Source of the DNA: Paenibacillus sp. LHD-38
GTDB taxonomy: Bacteria > Bacillota > Bacilli > Paenibacillales > Paenibacillaceae
Direction: 5' to 3'
Assembly (NCBI RefSeq): GCF_031157315.1
Contig: NZ_JAVIFU010000011.1
Span: forward strand, 62,001 to 126,000
Length of the DNA: 64,000 bases
Shown here: piece after piece, positions 57,402 through 64,000 of the stretch
Position numbering within the stretch: position 1 is the stretch's first letter
Layout of the letters: each line of letters starts with the position of its first letter
Position numbers and translations under genes: made by a program
Notes under the pieces: model-generated
The model's database searches: none
What the model was told of the DNA's origin: nothing
What the model saw: the letters and a program-made list of their open reading frames with translations, nothing else

Positions 57402-60400
57402 ATGTCCAGAAAGACGATCAGTCTTCTAATCGCGTTCTTTATGTTGACAACCATTTTTTCGAACATGGCAAGTTCCGCGACAGCAGCAACTGACATTCCA
57501 TCCAAGGCCGGCAACGGCCAATATGAAATTTACCCGCTGCCTCAGAAACAAACCTATTACGGAACAAACTTCACTATTTCAGATGAAGTGAATCTCGTTA
57601 TTGAAAGTGCGATTGATGAGTCCGCAACAAATTTTATTACGAGCCTATTAGCTGCCAAATCGATTCAGGTGACGAAATCGGAGTCGGTTGTACAAGGGAA
57701 AACCAATTTTCTGATTGGCGTGAAAAATTCAAATGAATATGTAAGCGCTTTTTTTAATCAGAATATCGAGTATGATGCCGAAATTTTCAACAAAAATGAC
57801 GCTTACGTTTTGGACATAGACAAAAAATCGTCGCCAATGGGCAATATCTCCATACTCGGGGCGAATACAGATGCAGCTTACTATGCGATTGCGACCTTGA
57901 AGATGATTTTTGACCAGATTCCTGAGAAGAGTATTCAATCGGTGAAATATGAAGACTATTCCGATGCAAAGTGGAGAGGATTCATTGAAGGGTTCTATGG
58001 ATTTCCATGGTCTCATGAGGATCGGATAAGCTTAATGCGGTTTGGCGGAAGAGTAAAGATGAATTCCTATATTTTTGCGCCTAAGGACGATAAGTATCAT
58101 AACTCCGCATGGAGAACGCTGTACCCGGCGGATGAATTAATCCAAATCAAAGAGCTTGTCGATGTCGGCCATGAATCCAAGACACAATTTATTTGGGCGA
58201 TCCATCCCGGCTTTAACATGATCAATTGGAATAATTATGACGCTGAGCTTCAAACCTTGCTAGCTAAGCTGGATCAGCTTTATAGCGTTGGCGTGCGCCA
58301 ATTTGGCCTGTTCATGGATGATATCAGCACCTCGCAATCTTTAACAGACAAAGACAAACATGTAAAGCTTATTACAGATGTCGCCAATTGGGTCACTACA
58401 AAGGGAGATGTCAAATCATTAATTTATTGCCCTCCGTTCTACAATCAAAGCTGGACCGGAGAGGCGGGCAAGCCCTATTTGCAAGCATTAAGAAACGTTC
58501 CGGCAAATGTAGAAATCATGTGGACTGGAAAAAGTGTCGTTGGATCGGTAAACACGACCGATATGCAGTGGCCTAAGGATGCTACTGGCAGAGATCCTTA
58601 TATGTGGTTGAACTGGCCGGTCAATGATTATAAAGATTCGAGACTTATGCTAGGCAAGGGAGAGATACTCGCCCCAGGCACACATAACTTTTCAGGTATT
58701 GTATCCAACCCGATGGGCAGCGCGGAGCTTTCCAAAATTGCCTTATTCGCCGTTGCGGATTATACCTGGAACGTGGACGACTTCAATAGCGATGAGAGCT
58801 GGCTGAATTCATTCGACTACGTCGCTCCGGAGGTTGCATCTGAGCTTAATACGATAGCCTACCATCTGAGCGATCCATCACCAAGCGGACATGGACTTCA
58901 GGTGGGTGAATCAGAAAATGTGAAGGCCGAGCTTGAGCTGCTTTTAAGCCGATTTGCCAATGGGCAATCCGTTGAAGAGGTTGGGCAAACATTAATCGCC
59001 AAATTGGACCAGGTGCTGCAGGCCATCGTGTCATTTAGAGAAAAAAGCCAAAATGCGAATATGGTTGAGGAAATTGATCCATGGCTGAATAGCTTGCGCT
59101 ATGTTGTGGAATCAAGCAAATTCGCGGCACAATCAGCGATTGCGCTTCAAAAGGGAGAAATAGGCTCTGCGTGGGAAACGCTCGCCAAAGCAACAAATGC
59201 AATGTCAGAATCCAAGAAATTTAAAATCGAGAAATTAAAATATCCTGATGTAACGGTAGAAGCGGGCGCAAAGCGCCTCGTTCCTTTTGCCGAGCAAATG
59301 ATTAACAAACTGGATGCACAAATTTACACATCGATTGATCCTGAATTTGTTATTCAGCTCCCCATGAGTTCATACGGTTCGCCATCTGGCTTGAACCAAA
59401 TGGTTGATGGAGACAACAGCACAAATATCTATTTCCAGACGTTGCAAAAAAACGGCGACTGGTATGGCATTGATTTTGGCAAAACGATCAAGGTTCATGA
59501 TATTGCGATCACACAGGGCAGAACGGACACCGATCATGATATTTTTCAAAGAGGTATTCTCGAATATTCGAATGATAAGCAAGCTTGGACCGCCATTGGA
59601 GAGGAAAGGTCAGGCATTAAGATCGTTGCCAATGAGCTTGATTTGGAAGCGAGATTCGTTAGATATCGATTGACGCATGCCGGCATTCCTGGAGGAAAGC
59701 CTGATTTGTGGACAGCGGTTAGAGAATTTTCAGTCAATGCGGACAAAGGGAAAGCGGCCATCTATACGAATGTGGAGGAGCTGAAAAAAATAGTTGTTAA
59801 TGCTTCTGAAGCATCTGTAGCATTAAATCAAGTTAACCAAATCACGTTGGAGCCTTCTCATTATGTAGGGATAAAACTGCCGGCAATCGAGAAGGTATCC
59901 AATCTTTCACTTGAAACCACTTCAACAGAGGCTGTGCTGGAATCATCGGAAAATGGTGTGGAATGGAATACGGTAACCGTTGGCGGTCCGTATCGCAATG
60001 CCGCATATCTCAGACTAATCAATAAAGGGACTGAGCGAATTTCGTTCGATTTAAGTCAATTAACGATGAGTCTGTACAGGTTTTCTGAGCCCGTTGTCAC
60101 TCATAATTATGAGAGCATTTATCAAGGCAAGCTTCAAGATATTTACAATGGAAAATTGGAAAGTAAAGTTTGGTTCGGTGGAGAGCAAAGGCTGGGCAAA
60201 TATGTTCAGGTTGACTTGGGCGGCATTATCAATGTGCAAAACGCAGCTGTAGTTATCGGCGACGGAGAAGGGGATTATTTCCGAAAAGGCGATCTGCAGC
60301 TGTCGATTGATGGTCAAACCTGGGAAACGATTCATAACTTCAACAATCCGGGTGATCGGAGTCTAAATTTCCCTGAGCACGAGGTTCCTTATCGGTTTAA

Positions 60401-61502
60401 GAGAGTTCAGGTAGATGGAAAACAAGCTAGATACGTAAGACTGATTTCTACTGTAAATGATTCATCATGGCTTGCTCTCAATGAGATCATCGTCAATGAA
60501 GGACTAGCAAACGCGGGAAGTGAGAATCCTTCCATTCAAGCAAATCCGGAGGGGCGCTTGGGTAATGAATCAAATTATGCAATCGATCATAAGCTATCCT
60601 CCTTTTATGCGCCAGCCAAAGAGACGGAGTCAGGCGTTCTTAACTACAAGCTTTCAAGGGAAACTGAGCTAAGTAAAGTCATTATTATGCAAAGTCCGCT
60701 CGGAATATCGAATGCTGTGGTTTCAGTAAGAGACATGAAGGGATGGCATCAAGCAGGTATATTATCAAAATCGTACAACATGATTGACACATCCAAGTAT
60801 GCGAATGTGCTGGAAGTTAAGCTTGAGTGGGATGGAGCTGTAAAGCCAATGGTACATGAAATCATACCTGTAAAGAGAGAAGGAGGAGTCATTGTCCCAG
60901 AGATGCCTCAAACGGAGCTAACGGGTGCGGTATCTGTCGCTGGCGGCCAGCAATTCGACGTTCAGCTCAGCTTAAAGAGTGTGACCGAAAGTGTCTATGC
61001 GCTGGACATTACGCTGGATTACGATCCTAATACGCTGGAATTCGTGTCCTCGAAGTCCTTGAAAGATGGAATCACCTTGCTTGATTCTGCGAAGCAAACA
61101 CCTGGACATATTCGGATGCTAATGGTCAGCGAGGGTTCCTCTAATGCGATCACAGGTGATGTACAGCTATTAGAGCTAAAATTTAAAGCAAAGACTGTGG
61201 CGGAGACGACACAAGGAAGCATAACGGTATCCCAATTGATCATGGGTGATGATCAGGGAATGGAGACGGAAGCAGCGTCCTCGAACTTCCACATTCAGGT
61301 AACCGCAGCTCCACCTGGCATTCCGGGCGACGTGAATCATGACGGCAAAGTATCGATCGGCGATCTTGCACTCGTCGCAGCACATTACGGCAAAGATTCA
61401 AGCAGTTCGGATTGGGAGCAAGTGAAGCATGCAGATTTAACAAACGATGGTATCATCAATATTAACGATTTGGCGATTGCAGCCAGAAAAATACTTGAGT
61501 AA
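57402..61502 (+). CDS. GH84 beta-N-acetylglucosaminidase with cohesin-dockerin tail
   Basis: A 1366-residue secreted enzyme. GH84 removes beta-GlcNAc by substrate-assisted catalysis with an Asp-Asp pair, here D306-D307 in FMDDIS; GFIEGFYGFPWSHEDR is the family signature. The ATG at 57402 follows GGGAGG and opens a signal peptide (1-29); the frame upstream to 57321 adds a segment that does not fit a signal. Order: N-terminal domain (about 35-180), catalytic barrel (180-480), helical bundle (490-650), F5/8 type C (660-790), a beta-sandwich (to about 885), a second discoidin-like domain (885-1040), a third (1045-1165), cohesin (1169-1303), dockerin (1305-1366). The C. perfringens GH84 toxins NagJ/NagH also carry cohesin or dockerin modules. 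The cohesin has ALD where most siblings have AQD. Confidence 0.93.
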   Translation: MSRKTISLLIAFFMLTTIFSNMASSATAATDIPSKAGNGQYEIYPLPQKQTYYGTNFTISDEVNLVIESAIDESATNFITSLLAAKSIQVTKSESVVQGKTNFLIGVKNSNEYVSAFFNQNIEYDAEIFNKNDAYVLDIDKKSSPMGNISILGANTDAAYYAIATLKMIFDQIPEKSIQSVKYEDYSDAKWRGFIEGFYGFPWSHEDRISLMRFGGRVKMNSYIFAPKDDKYHNSAWRTLYPADELIQIKELVDVGHESKTQFIWAIHPGFNMINWNNYDAELQTLLAKLDQLYSVGVRQFGLFMDDISTSQSLTDKDKHVKLITDVANWVTTKGDVKSLIYCPPFYNQSWTGEAGKPYLQALRNVPANVEIMWTGKSVVGSVNTTDMQWPKDATGRDPYMWLNWPVNDYKDSRLMLGKGEILAPGTHNFSGIVSNPMGSAELSKIALFAVADYTWNVDDFNSDESWLNSFDYVAPEVASELNTIAYHLSDPSPSGHGLQVGESENVKAELELLLSRFANGQSVEEVGQTLIAKLDQVLQAIVSFREKSQNANMVEEIDPWLNSLRYVVESSKFAAQSAIALQKGEIGSAWETLAKATNAMSESKKFKIEKLKYPDVTVEAGAKRLVPFAEQMINKLDAQIYTSIDPEFVIQLPMSSYGSPSGLNQMVDGDNSTNIYFQTLQKNGDWYGIDFGKTIKVHDIAITQGRTDTDHDIFQRGILEYSNDKQAWTAIGEERSGIKIVANELDLEARFVRYRLTHAGIPGGKPDLWTAVREFSVNADKGKAAIYTNVEELKKIVVNASEASVALNQVNQITLEPSHYVGIKLPAIEKVSNLSLETTSTEAVLESSENGVEWNTVTVGGPYRNAAYLRLINKGTERISFDLSQLTMSLYRFSEPVVTHNYESIYQGKLQDIYNGKLESKVWFGGEQRLGKYVQVDLGGIINVQNAAVVIGDGEGDYFRKGDLQLSIDGQTWETIHNFNNPGDRSLNFPEHEVPYRFKRVQVDGKQARYVRLISTVNDSSWLALNEIIVNEGLANAGSENPSIQANPEGRLGNESNYAIDHKLSSFYAPAKETESGVLNYKLSRETELSKVIIMQSPLGISNAVVSVRDMKGWHQAGILSKSYNMIDTSKYANVLEVKLEWDGAVKPMVHEIIPVKREGGVIVPEMPQTELTGAVSVAGGQQFDVQLSLKSVTESVYALDITLDYDPNTLEFVSSKSLKDGITLLDSAKQTPGHIRMLMVSEGSSNAITGDVQLLELKFKAKTVAETTQGSITVSQLIMGDDQGMETEAASSNFHIQVTAAPPGIPGDVNHDGKVSIGDLALVAAHYGKDSSSSDWEQVKHADLTNDGIININDLAIAARKILE

Positions 61503-61503
61503 A

Positions 61504-61565
61504 GACAAGACAATGAAGGAGCATCCTGTGTGACATGGATGCTCCTTCATGTTTGTCTTTCTTTC
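61504..61565 (+). terminator. Rho-independent terminator after the GH84 gene
   Basis: Long stem (CATGAAGGAGCATCC-like arms, 61511-61526 with 61537-61551) extended by AAGACAAG and its partner, followed by TTTCTTTCT. It ends the importer-GH84 unit. Confidence 0.88.
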
Positions 61566-61693
61566 TAGTCTTAGAACTAATTTCCTAATCCATTATTTTG
61601 CTTTTCTTGAAATAAGCCTTCCGGATCATTCCATTCCTAATCTAAAACAATAATTTCACTAGACACAAAATCTGTGATATCTTATCTGAATAA

Positions 61694-61719
61694 CTTGCTA
61701 TACTCGATAGAATAGCAAG
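61694..61719 (+). promoter_or_regulatory. Inverted repeat before the NanQ-like gene
   Basis: CTTGCTAT and ATAGCAAG, a perfect 8-bp inverted repeat with a 10-nt gap, lies 38 bp before the start codon and just before a TATGAT (61733-61738). It could be a repressor site or a small hairpin. It is unlike the paired ATCA operators upstream of the enzyme units. Confidence 0.4.
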
Positions 61720-61756
61720 CGGATAAAGTGTGTATGATAGAAGGGGCTGTGATGAT

Positions 61757-62197
61757 ATGATCTACGATAAGATCTCTAATGCAGGACAATATGCGTTTGA
61801 AAATCATAGATTAAAAAGCGCTGTTGAGGATATGCGGCTGAATCTGCATGGTGAAGCGGATGAAACGAATGATTTTCAAAAGAACAGCATCGTATTTACA
61901 ACCGTTTCGAAAGAGGAAAAGCGTTACGAAGCACACAGAAAGTTCATTGATATCCATATCGTCCTAGAAGGACAAGAATACGTAGAAGTCAGCAATGTAG
62001 AGTGTCTATCCAATTCGACAGCGTATGATCCGGATCGTGATATTCACTTCGGCGATGTAACATCTAGTCTTAAATTCAAAGGCTGCTTAGAGCCCGGTTA
62101 CTTTCTAATCTGCTTTCCTGAGGATACACATCTAGTGGGCGCGCATGAGCAGGCGGAGCAAGTCGTGAAGAAAATTATCTACAAAATCGCTGTATAA
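61757..62197 (+). CDS. YhcH/YjgK/YiaL (DUF386) family protein, NanQ-like sugar anomerase
   Basis: A 146-residue cupin-fold cytoplasmic protein of usual family length. The family includes E. coli NanQ, which speeds the interconversion of sialic-acid anomers. Visible family features are the HRKFIDIHIVLEGQEYVEV stretch and the late HLVG near residue 127. The ATG at 61757 fits the family start (MIYDKI); the frame upstream to a GTG at 61730 adds unlikely residues. AAGGGG lies upstream. Sitting after the sialidase-containing regulon, it may help to use released sialic acid, but no sialic-acid lyase or kinase is in the window, and members also act with other sugars. Confidence 0.85.
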   Translation: MIYDKISNAGQYAFENHRLKSAVEDMRLNLHGEADETNDFQKNSIVFTTVSKEEKRYEAHRKFIDIHIVLEGQEYVEVSNVECLSNSTAYDPDRDIHFGDVTSSLKFKGCLEPGYFLICFPEDTHLVGAHEQAEQVVKKIIYKIAV

Positions 62198-62202
62198 AAA
62201 AA

Positions 62203-62237
62203 GGGAGCCGTATCTCATGTGAGATACGGCTCTCTTT
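62203..62237 (+). terminator. Rho-independent terminator after the NanQ-like gene
   Basis: Perfect 15-bp stem (GAGCCGTATCTCA with TGAGATACGGCTC) with a tiny loop, flanked by A-rich sequence on the left and TCTTTGTC on the right. It may serve the + strand gene and possibly the converging lrgB in the other direction. Confidence 0.85.
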
Positions 62238-62341
62238 GTCTAAATATAAGAAAGTATAAAATTCAACCTTATACGTTGCTTATATTTCACCGCGAAACGA
62301 GCTTTTGCCGCCAAGGACGGCGTCAGCCGTTTACGCTTTGT

Positions 62342-63037
62342 TCAATAAGCGAACCACCAGTAGATCGGGATGAACAATATAGAGGTAATGATGCCTGCTA
62401 CACCCATCGCAAAGCCGCTCATGCTGCCTTGTATTTCGGAATCTCTCAGGAGTCTGGCCGTGCCGATTCCGTGAGCGGATGTACCGATGGCAATGCCAAT
62501 TGCGATTTCGTTTTTAAGCCTAAACGTTGTCAATAGCTTTTTACCGAACATGCTGCCAAAAAGTCCCGTAAGCACGGTTAACACAGCGGTAAGCTCAGGA
62601 AAGCCTCCTAATTGGCGTGAAATTTCTATCGCTATAGGCGAGCTGACCGATTTTGGAAGCATACTGAGCAAGATCTCGCGGCTGCCGCCAAGAAATGCAA
62701 CCAAAACGGCAGCGCTGACGATGCTCGTTAACGAACCGACTGTGATCGCAATAAGAATGCTCGTAATATGCTTTTTGATTAATCCAAAATTTTTGTAAAT
62801 CGGTACTCCTAGAGCTACTGTTGCGGGCCCAAGCAAGAGTGTAATGACATCTCCGCCTATTTTGTAAGCTTCATAGGGGATATGAAAGCTAAGCAGCAGC
62901 AGGATAATAAAACCTGAGCAAAGAAAAAGCGGGTGCAGCCAGCGCCAGCGGCGATGGACTAACTGTGCGCCGCTATAAGCCATTACGCTAAGCGTAATGC
63001 CAAATAGCGGTTGATTGATCCATTCATGCATGTTCAT
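62342..63037 (-). CDS. lrgB: LrgB/CidB family membrane protein
   Basis: A 231-residue membrane protein with about six to seven helices and the conserved LrgB segment ATVALGVPIY, LPKSVSSPIAI and the late GTSAHGIGTARL. LrgB works with LrgA; the pair has been linked to murein-hydrolase control and to export of metabolites such as pyruvate. Its ATG overlaps the stop codon of the upstream lrgA-type gene by 4 bp, so translation is coupled. No link to the glycan system is visible. Confidence 0.92.
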   Translation of the reverse strand: MNMHEWINQPLFGITLSVMAYSGAQLVHRRWRWLHPLFLCSGFIILLLLSFHIPYEAYKIGGDVITLLLGPATVALGVPIYKNFGLIKKHITSILIAITVGSLTSIVSAAVLVAFLGGSREILLSMLPKSVSSPIAIEISRQLGGFPELTAVLTVLTGLFGSMFGKKLLTTFRLKNEIAIGIAIGTSAHGIGTARLLRDSEIQGSMSGFAMGVAGIITSILFIPIYWWFAY

Positions 63038-63387
63038 TCCGCACCGCCCTGTGATTCATATCGCTGCAGCTTGGCTGTAACAAACCCCGTTACCAGAAGG
63101 GCTGCTAATGAGCTGCCAATCACGCCAATTCCAATGGACAGCCAATTCGCTCCGATGAGCGGGAAGAAGACCATCGTGCCAACCAAGAAAGGAGTAAAGA
63201 AAAGCATCATATGTCCGGTAAGCCAAGTGGCCGTCTTATCTACCCATTCCAGCTTAATTAATTTGGTGAACAGTGCAATGATAAACAGGATGAGACCGAT
63301 AACATTTCCTGGAAGCGGGATGTGAAGGTTTGATTGAAGCCAGCTTCCGACTAAATTAAAGCCTAGTAAAATAGCGAATCCTAGCAT
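63034..63387 (-). CDS. lrgA: LrgA/CidA family membrane protein
   Basis: A 117-residue membrane protein with four predicted helices, of normal length for the CidA/LrgA (holin-like) family; PLPGNVIGLILFIIAL near residue 25 is the family signature. AAGGAGAC precedes the ATG at 63387. It forms a coupled pair with the LrgB-type gene. Whether it is CidA- or LrgA-like cannot be decided from sequence alone. Confidence 0.9.
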   Translation of the reverse strand: MLGFAILLGFNLVGSWLQSNLHIPLPGNVIGLILFIIALFTKLIKLEWVDKTATWLTGHMMLFFTPFLVGTMVFFPLIGANWLSIGIGVIGSSLAALLVTGFVTAKLQRYESQGGAE

Positions 63388-63430
63388 AATGTCTCCTTAA
63401 ACGTGGGAATGAATTTAATTTTCAAAGGGA

Positions 63431-64000
63431 TTAATTAGCCGGAAGCCGGATGATGACCGTCGTTCCTTCTCCTAATTGACTGTTGATAGCAATACCGTAT
63501 TGCTCCCCGAAATAAAACAGAATACGATCATGTACGTTTTTGATTCCGATATGGGCCTCGTCCAGCGTGTCAGACGGTTGAGATAGCCGATAGCGAAGCT
63601 GCTCAAGCTTATTCTCGTCTATGCCGACTCCGTTATCTCTTATCATGATCAGCATGTCATTTCCTGATCTGGATGAGGATACCTCGAGCAGGCCGGGGCC
63701 GCTGCGGCGTTCCAATCCGTGAACAATAGCGTTCTCGATTAAGGGCTGCAGCGAAAAATGCATAACCTGCATGGCTTCGCTATTTGCTGCCAGTCGTTCA
63801 ACATATTGAATTTTATCACCAAAGCGCAATTGCTGTATTTTTACATAAAGACGAATGTGTTCAAGCTCCTCACGCAAGGTTACCGTTTCCTTCCCCGTCT
63901 GGATATGAACTCGAAACAGCCTACCGACAATACCAACCATTTCGCCAATATCACGTTGTCCATTGATGACGGCTTTCATCTGAATGGACTCCAGCACATT
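63431..64000 (-). CDS. C-terminal part of a YesM-type sensor histidine kinase (N-terminus outside window)
   Basis: The frame is open to the right edge of the window, so the start lies beyond it; the first visible residues NVLESIQMKAV follow directly after the expected phospho-His motif (NPHFLYN) of the His_kinase family. About 189 residues are visible: the rest of the dimerisation block (ELEHIRLYVKIQQLRFGDK), then the ATPase domain with ENAIVHG, RDNGVGI, HIGIKNVHDRI and GEGTTVIIRLP. It is typical of YesM, less so of LytS, although it lies next to lrgA/lrgB. Probably unrelated to the glycan system. Confidence 0.9.
   Translation of the reverse strand, partial: NVLESIQMKAVINGQRDIGEMVGIVGRLFRVHIQTGKETVTLREELEHIRLYVKIQQLRFGDKIQYVERLAANSEAMQVMHFSLQPLIENAIVHGLERRSGPGLLEVSSSRSGNDMLIMIRDNGVGIDENKLEQLRYRLSQPSDTLDEAHIGIKNVHDRILFYFGEQYGIAINSQLGEGTTVIIRLPAN

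Noticed and set aside
14714..61502. The many similar gene ends as a transposon or CRISPR-like repeat array
   Set aside because: The similarity is at protein level, always in frame at gene ends as cohesin plus dockerin; no terminal inverted repeats, transposase or regular short repeats are present.
61694..61719. Inverted repeat as the end of an insertion sequence
   Set aside because: It is a single short palindrome with no second end, transposase or target duplication nearby.
1..64000. tRNA, rRNA or riboswitch genes
   Set aside because: No cloverleaf, rRNA segment or known riboswitch core was recognised by eye in the gaps, which are all shorter than 300 bp; a covariance-model scan was not possible here.

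Overview
The window looks like the chromosome of a Paenibacillus-type Gram-positive bacterium (Firmicutes, about 47-50% GC). The signs are YesM/YesN-type two-component pairs, sugar ABC importers without their own ATPase, TTG/GTG starts behind strong GGAGG ribosome binding sites, an S-layer-homology (SLH) anchor protein and a GH123 enzyme, a family founded on a Paenibacillus protein. No organism name can be proven from the sequence alone.

Layout. 1-3811 (+): end of an unidentified glycosidase and a cytoplasmic GH38 alpha-mannosidase. 3971-9245 (-): sugar ABC importer (lipoprotein plus two permeases) and a DUF5107/TPR protein. 9518-14499 (+): histidine kinase, membrane-tethered solute-binding protein and AraC-type response regulator, a probable three-component sensor. 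14714-42732 (+): a long cluster that opens with a small cohesin-SLH surface anchor, followed by secreted GH101, GH20, GH31, GH27, GH2 and GH95 enzymes. 43007-53717 (+): GH33 sialidase, a GH123 gene split by an in-frame TAA, and a sialidase-like propeller fused to two SGNH esterase domains. 53949-61502 (+): a second sugar importer and a GH84 enzyme. 61757-62197 (+): a NanQ/YhcH-like sugar anomerase. 62342-64000 (-): an LrgA/LrgB pair and the end of another YesM-type kinase, which look unrelated.

The central observation is that all ten secreted glycan-degrading proteins between 15.8 and 61.5 kb (counting GH123 as read through its stop) end in the same two modules: one cohesin followed directly by one type-I-like dockerin. 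The first gene of the cluster makes a protein that is only a cohesin plus three SLH repeats. No multi-cohesin scaffoldin is present in the window. This suggests a cellulosome-like complex in which the enzymes themselves are the scaffold: each can bind the next through its dockerin and be bound through its cohesin, and the chain can be held on the S-layer by the cohesin-SLH protein. The set of activities (sialidase, fucosidase, beta- and alpha-galactosidase, beta-hexosaminidases, candidate alpha-GalNAc-ase, endo-alpha-GalNAc-ase, esterase) matches mucin-type O-glycans, not plant cell walls.

The three transcription units of this system share an operator-like element: two ATCA half-sites exactly 21 bp apart, ending exactly 22 bp upstream of a -10 hexamer. 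Weaker versions precede the tethered binding protein and the divergent importer. The AraC-type regulator encoded at 12829-14499 is the obvious candidate to bind them.
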